A stretch of 64,000 bases of DNA from Streptomyces avicenniae (GTDB taxonomy: Bacteria > Actinomycetota > Actinomycetes > Streptomycetales > Streptomycetaceae): the NCBI RefSeq assembly GCF_000719135.1, contig NZ_JOEK01000006.1, positions 190,064-254,063 on the forward strand, written 5' to 3'. Positions 33,375-42,241 of the stretch are shown here, piece by piece. A program made the position numbers and the translations under genes. How positions within the stretch are numbered: the first letter of the stretch is position 1; the number at the start of each line of letters is the position of its first letter. Below the pieces are notes generated by a model, which was not told the origin of the DNA, made no database searches, and saw only the letters and a program-made list of their open reading frames with translations.

Positions 33375-34089
33375 ACCAGGCGTGGGCCTGCTCCGGCTGG
33401 GCCGCCAGGTGCTCGGCGCAGGCGTCCGTGAGGGCTTCGAGGAGCGTCAGCGGCTCGGGGAGCGGGCGCTCGGGGCCCTGGAGCCAACGGACGCCGCCGG
33501 TGCCCGCCGGGGGGACGCGGGACGGCGGCAGGAGGACGTAGCTGCCCCGGCAGTGCCAGCGCAGGCCCGGGTGCTCGTCCATGGTCTCGGGGTGGCAGTC
33601 GAGTTCGCAGGGCCACCACTCGTCCTCGTCGTCCGGGGTGCCGCGCGTGGCGGTGAAGAACAGGACGCGGTCCGGGTCGGCGACGGCGACGGGGCCCGGC
33701 TCGATGCCCTCGGCGGCGAGGCGGGCGAGGGCGGCGTACCCGGCGGGCGCGGGGACGTCGAGGACGTCGTGGGCGGCGCCGGTGGCGGTGACGAAGTTGG
33801 CGAGCGGGTCGGCGTTCAGCCAGCGGATGATCTGCTCGGGGTCCGTCGTGGCCTGCGTCTGCCAGGCGAGCGAGACGGGGTGGCGTCCCGGGGTGGGACA
33901 GCCGATGCGGTCGCAGGAACAGCCGTAGCCCTGCGGGTGGGCGGCGGGCGCGACCGGGAACCCGGCGGTCGCCACCGCGAGCAGCAGTTCCTCACGTGCC
34001 CGCGCGGCGGCGGCCCCGGCCGCGGCCTGGCGGTCCGCCCGGCGCAGCCACCGGGGGATGATCCTGCTCTCGCGGCTCTCGCGTCCCAT
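33373..34089 (-). CDS. Bifunctional primase/polymerase (PrimPol)-like domain protein, probably degenerate
   Basis: 238 aa. The N-terminal AREELLLAVATAGFPVAPAAHPQG and the Cys/His cluster CSCDRIGCPTPGRHPVSLAWQ match prim-pol proteins of the PF09250 type. Where active enzymes carry an acidic D-x-D pair after the first strand, this protein reads VLDVPAPAGYAAL, so one catalytic acid appears lost. No helicase partner or plasmid genes are nearby. Such stand-alone copies are common in Streptomyces and may act in regulation or binding rather than synthesis. Confidence 0.75.
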   Translation of the reverse strand: MGRESRESRIIPRWLRRADRQAAAGAAAARAREELLLAVATAGFPVAPAAHPQGYGCSCDRIGCPTPGRHPVSLAWQTQATTDPEQIIRWLNADPLANFVTATGAAHDVLDVPAPAGYAALARLAAEGIEPGPVAVADPDRVLFFTATRGTPDDEDEWWPCELDCHPETMDEHPGLRWHCRGSYVLLPPSRVPPAGTGGVRWLQGPERPLPEPLTLLEALTDACAEHLAAQPEQAHAW

Positions 34090-34206
34090 ACTCCCCCTAC
34101 CACCTCACTGGTGTCCGGCCCGTCGAGCCTTGGAGCGTCGGGACCGGGGCTTTTATTCCGCCGTGCCGGGCAATCCTGCCCTGTGGCGTGCCTTGATGGG
34201 TAATCG

Positions 34207-34242
34207 GGAGGTGCGTGCCGTACGCGCACGGTACGCACCTCC
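34207..34242 (-). terminator. Hairpin downstream of MFS gene
   Basis: GGAGGTGCGTGCCGT and ACGGTACGCACCTCC are 14 of 15 complementary around a 6-base loop. It lies 118 bases beyond the MFS stop in a 270-bp gap that holds nothing else recognisable, and might also act near the PrimPol promoter. Confidence 0.5.
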
Positions 34243-34359
34243 GTCACAGGTCGATCACTTTCCGCATCCGATCGCGGCAACAACCGGTACCGGAGCGTTC
34301 ACACTGTGGTCGTCGGCCGGTCGTCCACCGGGCCGCCGACCGGTTCACGGTGGCGCGTG

Positions 34360-35727
34360 TCACATCCCGGCCGGTGCGACGGCCCGCCGTCCGCCGCTCC
34401 GCCGGGCGCGGCGGGGGCGGCACAGGAGGACGAAGCACAGGCTCGCCAGCAGCGCGGAGACGAGCTGGACGACGGCCATGGGCACGGCCGTGCCCTCCCC
34501 CGCGACGCCGACGAGCGGGGAGGCGATCGCGCCGACGAAGAAGGCGGACGCCCCCAGCAGCGCAGAGGCGGACCCCGCCGCGTGTCCCGCGCGGTCGAGC
34601 CCTTCCGAGTTGGCGTTGGGCAGGACCAGGGGCATGCAGGCCATGAGGACGAACAGCCCGGCGGAGACGGGCAGCAGGCCGACGTCGCCGAACAGGCCGG
34701 ACGTCAGCAGCAGCAGCGCCACGCTGTCGGCGACGATGAGCGCGAGCCCGACGCCCATCACCCGCTGCGCGGGGACGCGGCCGACGAACACCTTCCCGTT
34801 GACCTGGCTCATGACGACCATGCCGATGGAGTTCGCCATGAACAGCAGGCTGAACGTCTGCGGCGAGGCGCCGTGGATCTCCTGGATCACGAAGGGCGAC
34901 GCCGACACGTAGGCGAACAGCGCGGCGAACGTCAGCCCGCCGACGAGGAGATGGCCGGTGAAGACGCGGTCGCGGAACAGCCCGCGCATGTCCCGCAGCG
35001 CGGGTCTGACGCCACCGGACGTGCGCCGCTCGGCGGGCAGCGTCTCGGGCAGCCAGCGGAAGACGACGGCGACGAGGACGGCGCCGATCACGGCGAGGAC
35101 GACGAAGATGCCGCGCCAGTCGGTGAAGCGCATCAACTGGCCGCCGAAGACGGGCGCGAGGATCGGCGCGAGCCCGGAGACCAGCATCAGCGAGGAGAAG
35201 AACCTGGCCATGGCGACGCCGTCGAACAGGTCGCGGACGACGGCGCGCGCGATGACGATGCCCGCGGAGCCCGCGAGGCCCTGGGCGAAGCGGAAGGCCG
35301 TCAGCGTCTCGACGTTCGGGGCGACGGCGCAGGCGGCCGAGGCGAGGACGTAGCCGCTCATGCCGCACAGCAGCGGCCAGCGGCGGCCGAGCTGGTCGCT
35401 CATCGGGCCGACGACCAACTGGCCGAGCCCGAGGCCGAGGAGGCAGGCGGTGAGGGTCAACTGCGCGGTGGACGCGCTGGTGTGCAGCGCGTCGCCGACC
35501 TCGGGGAGCGCCGGGAGGTAGGTGTCGAGCGAGAGCGGCGGCAGCGCGGACAGGCTGCCGAGGATGAGGGTGAGCAGCAGTCCGGCCCGCTGCCGGCGCG
35601 AGAGCTGGGGTGCTCCTGCGGCGCCTGCGCTGGCGGGCCGGGGTGGGGAGGGGACTGCGGTACGGGGGGTGTTCTGGGGGGTGACGGGGACGGGGACGGC
35701 CGCCGCGGGTTGGCCGGGCTGTTGCAT
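34360..35727 (-). CDS. Bcr/CflA-type multidrug MFS transporter
   Basis: 455 aa. A Pro/Ala-rich N-terminal tail of about 40 residues precedes 12 transmembrane helices. Family motifs: PLSLDTYLPALPEVGDALHTS in the first helix region, LLGLGLGQLVVGPMSDQLGRR as motif A, RFAQGLAGSAGIVIARAVVRDL as motif C-like, and WRGIFVVLAVIGAVL. Bcr/CflA proteins export drugs such as bicyclomycin and chloramphenicol by proton antiport. The substrate cannot be inferred. No adjacent regulator. Confidence 0.88.
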   Translation of the reverse strand: MQQPGQPAAAVPVPVTPQNTPRTAVPSPPRPASAGAAGAPQLSRRQRAGLLLTLILGSLSALPPLSLDTYLPALPEVGDALHTSASTAQLTLTACLLGLGLGQLVVGPMSDQLGRRWPLLCGMSGYVLASAACAVAPNVETLTAFRFAQGLAGSAGIVIARAVVRDLFDGVAMARFFSSLMLVSGLAPILAPVFGGQLMRFTDWRGIFVVLAVIGAVLVAVVFRWLPETLPAERRTSGGVRPALRDMRGLFRDRVFTGHLLVGGLTFAALFAYVSASPFVIQEIHGASPQTFSLLFMANSIGMVVMSQVNGKVFVGRVPAQRVMGVGLALIVADSVALLLLTSGLFGDVGLLPVSAGLFVLMACMPLVLPNANSEGLDRAGHAAGSASALLGASAFFVGAIASPLVGVAGEGTAVPMAVVQLVSALLASLCFVLLCRPRRARRSGGRRAVAPAGM

Positions 35728-36332
35728 GCACCTCTCCGGTACTCGGAATGAACGACCCGATCATCCCATGATCTGACCGGCCAACCCCAGGGGTTTACCG
35801 CCCCCGCGCGCATGGCGCTCACCACACCGGGGCGACGGCCTCACGCCCCGGCCCGGGCGGATGGGAGCATGGGCCCGTTACGGCTCGGGACCGGGAGAGT
35901 GCGATGCAGCCGCAGGACGGGCGGGACGGCCACGACGGGTGGGAGCCGCGGGACGGCCGGGACGGACGGGCCCCCGGGTAGCGCGCGGGGCGCCACGCGC
36001 GCCCCCGGCGTACGTCGCCCGCACGGGCGGTCGCGCCCGCTCCCCGCGTCACCCGTTGGAGGGGCGTGCGGCCATGTCCGCGACGGGGGCGGGCAGAAGA
36101 CGCCGGGTGCGCCCACAGGGACTTCCCCAGGCCGCGCCGGGGGCGCCCCGGGGCGGGGGGACACCGCGCGCGGGACGCGCCCGCCACCGCCGTCCGGCCG
36201 ACCGGTCGGCGCGCACCGGGCGCGGTGCTGGCACTGTGGTCCCGCACCCCGTACCCCGCATCCGCACCCCGAGCAGCAGTCGCAGCAGCAGCACGCCAGG
36301 CCCCACCCCTCGTACGACCCGCAGGACGGACC
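35728..36332. other. Long gap upstream of YihY gene
   Basis: 605 bp with no recognised gene. It contains the possible small frameshifted ORF described at 35904-36336 and presumably the promoters of the divergent MFS and YihY genes. Confidence 0.4.
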
Positions 36333-36336
36333 GTGA
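35904..36336 (+). pseudogene. Possible frameshifted small ORF coupled to YihY
   Basis: ATG 35904 has a GGGAGAG site seven bases upstream and begins MQPQDGRDGHDGWEPRDGRDG, but stops at 35981. A different frame ending at 36336 terminates in QQSQQQHARPHPSYDPQDGP, a natural-looking tail whose TGA overlaps the YihY GTG by 4 bp. One missing base near the GC run at 35967-35977 would join the two into a roughly 140-residue Gly/Pro/Gln-rich protein with CWHCG in the middle. It could be a sequencing error, a decayed gene or coincidence. Confidence 0.25.
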
Positions 36337-37295
36337 CCGCCACTCCCTCCCCCATCCCGCCGCCCCCGGCCCATCCCCCGGCCGGAGCACCGGACACCGG
36401 GCCGCCCCCCGCGAGAACGAGCCGGTGGGCCCTCGCGCTGCGCCGCACCCCCCTCTCGCTCTGGCGCGACGACATCGACCACTGGGCGGCAGCCCTCACC
36501 TACTACTCGGTCCTGGCCGTCTTCCCGACGCTCTTCGTCGCCCTGTCGCTCGTCGGGCTGGCCGATCCGGGCGCGGCGCAGGAGTTGATCAGCCAGGTCA
36601 CGGCGCTCGTCCCCGCCGACTCGCGCGGCGAGGTGTGGTCGGCGCTGAACGACCTGGCGCAGCAGCGCTCGGCCGCCTGGCTGCTGACGGTGGTCGGGGG
36701 CCTGAGCGCGCTCGTGTCGGCGTACAACTACCTGAGCATCTTCCGGCGCGTGCAGCACGGCATGCACGGCGTGATCGACCGCCGTCCGCCCTGGCGCGCC
36801 ATCCCGCGCACGATGCTCTCCGCCATGGGGCTGCTCGGCCTGCTCGTGGGCAGCGCGACGGTGCTCATCATGACGGCCGAGGTGGTGCGGACGGTCGGGC
36901 GGATGCTGGGGCTCGGGGACGCGGGGGCGGCGGCGTGGGCCGTCATGAAGTGGCCGCTGCTGGTGCTGTTCGTGACGGCGCTGGTGCTGGTGCTGTTCCG
37001 CACGGGCCCGGTGGACCACGGCGTGCCGCTGCGGGGGGTGGCGGGGGGCGCGGTCGCGGTGGTGCTGTGGCTGGTGGCGTCCGCGGCGTTCGCGCTGTAC
37101 GCGTCGCACGTCGGCACGTACAACCGGCTCTACGGGTCGCTGGCGGGGATCATCGTCTTCCTGGTCTGGCTGTGGGTGTGCAACCTGAGCCTGCTGACCG
37201 GGGCCCAGTTCAACGCGGAACTGGCGCTGCTGGAACGGGCGGAGCGCGGCCAGGCGGGTCCGGTGCGGGATCGCGGGCGGCACGCGGCGCCGTGA
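36333..37295 (+). CDS. YihY/BrkB family integral membrane protein
   Basis: 320 aa from GTG 36333 (AGGA seven bases upstream); the frame is open upstream to 36066. A Pro-rich cytoplasmic tail precedes WRDDIDHWAAALTYYSVLAVFPTLFVALSLVGL and then five more helices, ending with VGTYNRLYGSLAGIIVFLVWLWVCNLSLLTGAQFNAEL. These are the conserved first and last blocks of the YihY family (once called ribonuclease BN). The function is unsettled; a transporter-like role is likely. Ends at a hairpin convergent with the alginate lyase gene. Confidence 0.9.
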   Translation: MTATPSPIPPPPAHPPAGAPDTGPPPARTSRWALALRRTPLSLWRDDIDHWAAALTYYSVLAVFPTLFVALSLVGLADPGAAQELISQVTALVPADSRGEVWSALNDLAQQRSAAWLLTVVGGLSALVSAYNYLSIFRRVQHGMHGVIDRRPPWRAIPRTMLSAMGLLGLLVGSATVLIMTAEVVRTVGRMLGLGDAGAAAWAVMKWPLLVLFVTALVLVLFRTGPVDHGVPLRGVAGGAVAVVLWLVASAAFALYASHVGTYNRLYGSLAGIIVFLVWLWVCNLSLLTGAQFNAELALLERAERGQAGPVRDRGRHAAP

Positions 37296-37303
37296 CGGCG
37301 CGC

Positions 37304-37334
37304 GTCCGGCCCGGTCGCGGGGACCGGGCCGGAC
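37304..37334. terminator. Bidirectional hairpin between YihY and alginate lyase genes
   Basis: GTCCGGCCCGGT and ACCGGGCCGGAC form a perfect 12-bp stem with a 7-base loop between two convergent genes. Confidence 0.7.
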
Positions 37335-37376
37335 GGGGGAGGCCGATCGGCCGGGGAGGGCCGGTCAGGGGGCTCG

Positions 37377-38594
37377 TCAGTTGGGCTGGTTCGCGTGGGT
37401 CAGGGTCTCCCAGGCGACGAACAGGTTGTTGGTGCCCTGCGGGCGCCCGCGCTCGGTGAGCGCCTGCGTGTTGCTCATCGGGATGCCCATGCGGCCGTTG
37501 AGGCCGTTGAAGCCCACCTCGGTGATCGGGCCGAGGCCGCGGTGGATCGAGCCGCCGCACAGCCAGGACGGCGGGGCCTCGCCCAGCTCGTACCTGGACT
37601 GGAAGCCGAGGGCGTGCCGCAGGCGTTCGGAGATCTGCGGGTACAGGTCCTGGCCCTGGATGCGGCTGGTCTCGGCGACGTGCGAGATGGACGAGAGGCC
37701 GTACCCGGTGTGGGTGAAGTCGCGGCACGTCTCCTGCGTGAGGCCGGTGACGAACGTGGACTGGCCCTGCCAGTAGTTGATGATCTCCTGGCGGGTGTCG
37801 AGGCCGCTGCCCGGCACGGTGCGCGGCAGGGGGCCGTCCGACTCCAGGTAGATGAACGCGGCGGTGCGGTTCAGGAAGCGGCTGACGGCGCGGTCGTAGC
37901 TGGCACGGTCCTCCAGGTAGACGGAGATGCCGACGGCGGCCTCCATCATGGTGAGTTCCCAGTTGCCGTTGCTGTTCGAGCCGTTGATGATCTCCGGCAG
38001 GTAGACGTTGCGCAGCATCGTGCCGAAGCGCGCCTGGTTCGGCCAGTTGCCGTAGGTGTAGCGGATGATCTCGGCGGCGCGCGGCCACACGGAGCCCGCC
38101 CAGCCGGTCTGGAGCGGCGCGTTGCTGTTGGTGTGGTCGCGGATGGTGGCCGACCAGGCGTCCATCAGCTCGATCGACTTCTGGGCGTAGCGCGCGTCCT
38201 GCGTGATGTACCAGGCGAGGGCGGTGGTGTACGCCGCGATGGCGTCCTCACGCTCGTCGGTGCAGCCGTTGTTGGGGTTGGAGTACGAGCCGCACTCCAC
38301 GACCGCGCGCGGCCTCGGGACGCGGGACAGCGAGGCGTACCGCGAGTTCATCATCTGGCTGTTGGCGCTCGCCCAGGGCTGGGCGCCCGCCTGGACGCGT
38401 CCGCGGATGAAGTCGAGCTGCGGACGGCTGACATGGACGCCCGGGTGGGTGAACGTCGCGGGCGCGGCGTAGGCGGCGGGCAGGTCGGTGGTCGCCGCGT
38501 CGGGCTCGGCGGGCGCGGCGCCCGCCCCGCTGGGGAGGAGGGCGACGAGCAGGGCGGAGAGAGTCGCGAGCAGTGCCAGGAATCTCTTGGTCAT
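37377..38594 (-). CDS. Secreted alginate lyase-family polysaccharide lyase
   Basis: 405 aa from ATG 38594. Residues 1-26 are a signal peptide (MTKRFLALLATLSALLVALL, SGAGA cleavage). The catalytic alpha-toroid region has HPGVHVSRPQLDFIRGRVQAG, DAIAAYTTALAWYITQDARYA, NSNGNWELTMMEAAVGISVYLED and GHTGYGLSSISHVAETSRIQGQDLY-like blocks, typical of the PF05426 family. It should cleave uronate-containing polysaccharide outside the cell. Alginate itself is unproven. A sigma-70-type promoter is visible about 90 bases upstream. Alternative starts up to 38648 are less likely. Confidence 0.88.
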   Translation of the reverse strand: MTKRFLALLATLSALLVALLPSGAGAAPAEPDAATTDLPAAYAAPATFTHPGVHVSRPQLDFIRGRVQAGAQPWASANSQMMNSRYASLSRVPRPRAVVECGSYSNPNNGCTDEREDAIAAYTTALAWYITQDARYAQKSIELMDAWSATIRDHTNSNAPLQTGWAGSVWPRAAEIIRYTYGNWPNQARFGTMLRNVYLPEIINGSNSNGNWELTMMEAAVGISVYLEDRASYDRAVSRFLNRTAAFIYLESDGPLPRTVPGSGLDTRQEIINYWQGQSTFVTGLTQETCRDFTHTGYGLSSISHVAETSRIQGQDLYPQISERLRHALGFQSRYELGEAPPSWLCGGSIHRGLGPITEVGFNGLNGRMGIPMSNTQALTERGRPQGTNNLFVAWETLTHANQPN

Positions 38595-39037
38595 GTGGGG
38601 GACGCCTTCCGAGAGGCTGCGGGGACGACGAGAGGTGATCACATTCATGAACTCGGAACCGTTATATGAACATCGCCTGTCCCTGACGCTAGGACTGGAC
38701 CAATGGACCGTCAAGGCGCCCGCCCATTCCCGGTACAACCGGGGGCGCGCGCGGCGCAGTTCTCCGGCGGGGCGCCCCGGCGGGCGCGGGCCCCGCCGTC
38801 CGGGGGGCCGGGAAGCACCCGCGCGGACGGCCGTCCGGCACCCTCGCGCCGACCCCGGCAATCGATTCCGTTCGCGAATCAACTAACCTTGCGCGAAGGC
38901 GTTCGCACCCCCCGGAGCCGGGTCTCCGCGCGTCAACTGACGGTCTGTCGGTCACGGGTGGTCCGTCGAGAGTGACGAACCTCAAATGGCCCTCAAGAAA
39001 CCCCCGCGTGCCCGGTTTCACTGCCATCCTGCCGCCC
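38595..39037. other. Divergent regulatory region
   Basis: 443 bp between the alginate lyase and a small membrane protein gene. Apart from the lyase promoter at 38686-38714 nothing is recognised. The segment near 38640-38700 is markedly AT-richer than average. Confidence 0.4.
38686..38714 (-). promoter_or_regulatory. Vegetative-type promoter of alginate lyase gene
   Basis: On the minus strand, TTGACG (38714-38709) and TAGCGT (38691-38686) are separated by exactly 17 bases, matching HrdB-type promoters. The predicted start near 38679 leaves a leader of about 85 bases. Confidence 0.6.
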
Positions 39038-39574
39038 ATGTACGAGATACTCGCGGCGGAGGCGACGACTCCCCAGTGGATCGCCGCGATCGCGTCCGTC
39101 CTCAGCGCCCTGGGCGGGGCCGCCGGCTTCGCCGCTCTCGTGATCACCCTCAAGCGGCGCAGGACCGCCGTCCGCCTGCCACCGTTCGAGCTGCGCCGGC
39201 TGCTTCACGAACTGGAAGAGATGCTCGGCGAGCTGATCTCCAACGGGGGCATGCCGACCGACTGGTTCCTGGCCCCGGAGCAGCGGCGCACCAGCCAGTT
39301 GCTCGCCTCCTACTCGGGCCTGCTGGCCGACGACGAGCTGAACGCCCTCGTGAGCCAGGCGCGGCTCGCGGCGGACGACTGCTGGGCCGCGGCGCCGCCG
39401 GTGCTGCCGGGCGCCGCGGCGGCCGGGCTGCCGCCGACCGAGCTGGCGGAGATCGATCAGCGCCTTGAACGGCAGCTCGCCCAGGCTGTGACGGGCCGGG
39501 CGGTGCTGCAACGGGCCATCTCACGCCTCGACCAGCTGATGCGGCAGGGGTCGGGCGCGGCGAGTTCGGCCTGA
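39038..39574 (+). CDS. Hypothetical single-pass membrane protein
   Basis: 178 aa, ATG at 39038. One transmembrane segment (about 13-37, WIAAIASVLSALGGAAGFAALVI) leads to a cytoplasmic helical domain with FELRRLLHELEEMLGELISNG, LADDELNALVSQARLAADDCW and EIDQRLERQLAQAVTG. No named family. The stop codon is followed at once by a terminator hairpin. Confidence 0.65.
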   Translation: MYEILAAEATTPQWIAAIASVLSALGGAAGFAALVITLKRRRTAVRLPPFELRRLLHELEEMLGELISNGGMPTDWFLAPEQRRTSQLLASYSGLLADDELNALVSQARLAADDCWAAAPPVLPGAAAAGLPPTELAEIDQRLERQLAQAVTGRAVLQRAISRLDQLMRQGSGAASSA

Positions 39575-39614
39575 CGTCCCCCGTGCCCGTCGGCGCGGGC
39601 GGGCACGGGGGACG
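39575..39614. terminator. 15-bp stem terminator, bidirectional
   Basis: CGTCCCCCGTGCCCG (39575-39589) and its exact complement (39600-39614) flank a 10-base loop. It starts directly after the stop of the plus-strand gene and 42 bases beyond the end of the ebo-type operon. Confidence 0.75.
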
Positions 39615-39656
39615 GGCGCGGGGGCCGGTCGGTGCAGGTCGGTCGGTTCTGGCCGG

Positions 39657-41048
39657 TCAGTCCTGGGCGGTCCCGTCCAGGCCGTGCAGGCGCAGCAGCA
39701 GGTCCTTGACGCCGGTGGCGGGCACGGGCTCGCCGGTCAGGGCGTCGGGGTCGGAGCACAGCAGCACGGGGCCGCGGTTCTCGTCGTCGGGCAGCCGCCC
39801 GTGGCTGCCGGAGACCCAGGAGGCGTCGAGCGGCACGACGTTCATCCGGTAGCGCAGGCCCATCTTCTTGCGGGCCAGCGCCAGCGCGGCGCGCGGCTTG
39901 GCCATGCGGTCGGCGGGGTCGAAGAACAGCTCGGCCGGGTCGTAGCCGGGCTTGCGGTGGATCTCGACGATGGGCGCGTAGTCGGGGGCGCGGGCGTCGT
40001 CGAGCCAGTGGTAGTACGTGAACCAGGCGTCCGGGTCGGCGACGGCGACGAGTTCGCCCGAGCGCGGGTGGTCGAGACCATAGGCGGCCTGCCCCTTGGC
40101 GTCCAGGACCTCGGCGACGCCCGGCAGTTCGCTCAGCACCTCACGCGTGCGCTCCAGGTCCTCGGGCTTGCGGACGTAGACGTGCGCGATCTGGTGGTCG
40201 GCGACGGCGAACGCGCGGGAGACCCAGGGGTCCAGGTACTCCATCCCGGCCTGCTCGTACGTCTCCAGCAGGCCCGCGAGGCGCAGCGCGCGGTTGATGT
40301 GGACGGGGCGGCTGACGGGCTCGATGCCGTACTCGGACAGGACGACGACGGTCGCGTCGGCCGCCTCCGCCTCGGCGAGCAGGGGCTTCAGGACGCCGTC
40401 CAGCTCGGCCGCCGCCGCGCGCGCCTCGGGCCCGTCGGGGCCGAAGCGCTGGAGGTCGTAGTCGAGATGCGGCAGGTAGACGAGGGTGAGGTCGGGCCGG
40501 TTGCGGCGCAGCAGGTGGATGGCGGCGTCGGCGATCCAGCGCGAGGAGGCGATGGAGGCGGTCGGGCCCCAGTACTGGAAGAGGGGGAACGGGCCGAGGC
40601 GCGAGGTGAGTTCGTCGTGCAGCTCGGGCGGCCTGGTGTAGCAGTCGGGGTCCTTGCGGCCGTCGGCGTGGTAGATCGGGCGCGGCGTGACGGTGAAGTC
40701 CGTCTCGGCGCCCATGGCGTACCACCAGCAGACGTTGGCCACCGTGTAGCCGGGGTCGGCGCGGCGGGCGGCGTCCCAGATCTTGTCGCCGCCGACGAGC
40801 GCGTTGTGCTGGCGCCACAACAGGACGTCGCCGAGGCCGCGGAAGTACCAGCCGTTGCCCACGATGCCGTGTCCTGACGGCGGTTCGCCGGTGAGGAAGG
40901 TGGCCTGGGCCGAGCAGGTCACGGCGGGCAGGACGGTCCCGAGCGGCGCGCGCGAGCCCGAGCGGGCGAGACGGGCGAGGCTCGGGATGTGGTCCAGGAG
41001 GTCGGGGGTGAGACCCACGACGTCGATCACGACCAGGCGGCGGGTCAT
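39657..41048 (-). CDS. EboF-like alkaline phosphatase/phosphodiesterase-superfamily enzyme
   Basis: 463 aa, ATG at 41048 overlapping the previous stop by 4 bp. Type I phosphodiesterase/nucleotide pyrophosphatase fold: metal-site start LVVIDVVGLTPDLLDHIPSL, nucleophile block LPAVTCSAQATFLTGEPPSGHGIVGNGWYF, then YLPHLDYDLQRFGPDGPEA, VVVLSEYGIEPV and a late His in SGSHG. Last gene of the seven-gene operon. In cyanobacterial and algal ebo operons the equivalent is EboF. It probably hydrolyses a phosphoester or pyrophosphate of the pathway intermediate. No signal peptide, so cytoplasmic. Confidence 0.85.
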   Translation of the reverse strand: MTRRLVVIDVVGLTPDLLDHIPSLARLARSGSRAPLGTVLPAVTCSAQATFLTGEPPSGHGIVGNGWYFRGLGDVLLWRQHNALVGGDKIWDAARRADPGYTVANVCWWYAMGAETDFTVTPRPIYHADGRKDPDCYTRPPELHDELTSRLGPFPLFQYWGPTASIASSRWIADAAIHLLRRNRPDLTLVYLPHLDYDLQRFGPDGPEARAAAAELDGVLKPLLAEAEAADATVVVLSEYGIEPVSRPVHINRALRLAGLLETYEQAGMEYLDPWVSRAFAVADHQIAHVYVRKPEDLERTREVLSELPGVAEVLDAKGQAAYGLDHPRSGELVAVADPDAWFTYYHWLDDARAPDYAPIVEIHRKPGYDPAELFFDPADRMAKPRAALALARKKMGLRYRMNVVPLDASWVSGSHGRLPDDENRGPVLLCSDPDALTGEPVPATGVKDLLLRLHGLDGTAQD

Positions 41049-42235
41049 GCCTCCTCCTTCAGTCCGAGAGAGAGCAACAGGTCACGGGCGACGGCCAGTT
41101 CTGCGGCGATGCCGTTCGCCAGCTCGTCAGGGTCGGTCGGGCGCAGGGCGCGCGGCAGGACCTCCCAGGTGTACGTCTCGACCTCCAGGTGGCGCGTGAG
41201 CGGCGCGGGGCCGCCGACGAGGTGGGTGAGGACGCGGTGGAGCACGGGGAGGGTGGACGCGAGCGGCGGCGCGGGGTGGGCGTTCAGCGGGATGTGGTGG
41301 TGGACGCGCCAGGGGCCGCGCGCGGGCAGCGGCTCGGGGCCGGTGAGGGCCTCGTCGAGGTCGTCGCGGGCGAGGACGCCCTCGGGGCCCGCGGCGGCCC
41401 GTTCGCGGGTCTGGTGCAGGAAGCGCGGCTCGGCGAACTCGGCGAGCGCGGCGCGTACTCCGGGCTGGTCGGGCTCGTCCGCGTGGAGCGCGGCGGACAG
41501 TTGGGCCTTGACGATCGGCACCCCGGCGGCGGTCAGCCCGGGGATCGCCTCGTCGGGGTCCTCGAAGGCGGTCGCGAGGTGGCAGGTGTCCACGCAGACG
41601 CCGACGCGGTGCGGCGGCGGCGCGCCAGGCCCGGTCAGGACGTCCACGGCCTGCGTGGTCGTCTCCACGACGCAGCCGGGCTCGGGTTCGAGGGCGAGGC
41701 GGACGGAGCGTCCCGTCGTCTCCTGGAGCCGGTCGAGCGTGCCGGACAGGTCGGTGAGGCGGGCGAGGGAGCTGGCGCGGGCCTCGGGCGGGAAGGGGGT
41801 GCGCCAGGCGAGGGGCAGCGTCGAGATGGCGCCCTCGGGCTCGTCGTCCGGCAGCAGCGCGGCGAGGACGCGGGCGAGCGCGGCGGTGTGGTCCTGCCGC
41901 TCCGCCGTCGTCCAGTCGGGCTGGTACACGCGGTACTTGACGCGGTCGGCGCCGAAGCCGCGGTAGGGGAAGCCGTTCAGTGTGACGACTTCGAGGCCGC
42001 TGCTGCGCAGCGCCTCGCGCAGGGTGGCGAGGGCGGCCGGGTCGGTGTCGAGGGTGTGGGCGGCCTCGTGGGCGAGCCACAGGCCGATGCCGAGGCGTTC
42101 ACGGCCGAGGCGCCGCCGTACCGGCTCGCAGTAGGCGCGGAGTTGGGCGAGGACGCCGTCGAGGGTCTCGGCCGGGTGGACGTTGGTGCAGTAGGACAGG
42201 TGCACCAGCGAGCCGTCCGGGTGGCGGAAGCGCAC
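41045..42235 (-). CDS. EboE-like TIM-barrel metabolite-traffic protein
   Basis: 396 aa, GTG at 42235, six bases after the EboB stop. The signature LSYCTNVHPAETLDGVLAQL near the N-terminus is characteristic of EboE. The barrel continues with GIGLWLAHEAA, EVVTLNGFPYRGFG, VKYRVYQPDWTT, LALEPEPGCVVETT, VGVCVDTCHLATAFED and HHHIPLN. These positions resemble metal ligands of xylose-isomerase-like enzymes (Glu, Asp, His). It may isomerise or epimerise a sugar or cyclitol. The stop overlaps the EboF start. Confidence 0.88.
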   Translation of the reverse strand: MRFRHPDGSLVHLSYCTNVHPAETLDGVLAQLRAYCEPVRRRLGRERLGIGLWLAHEAAHTLDTDPAALATLREALRSSGLEVVTLNGFPYRGFGADRVKYRVYQPDWTTAERQDHTAALARVLAALLPDDEPEGAISTLPLAWRTPFPPEARASSLARLTDLSGTLDRLQETTGRSVRLALEPEPGCVVETTTQAVDVLTGPGAPPPHRVGVCVDTCHLATAFEDPDEAIPGLTAAGVPIVKAQLSAALHADEPDQPGVRAALAEFAEPRFLHQTRERAAAGPEGVLARDDLDEALTGPEPLPARGPWRVHHHIPLNAHPAPPLASTLPVLHRVLTHLVGGPAPLTRHLEVETYTWEVLPRALRPTDPDELANGIAAELAVARDLLLSLGLKEEA

Positions 42236-42241
42236 GGCCGC

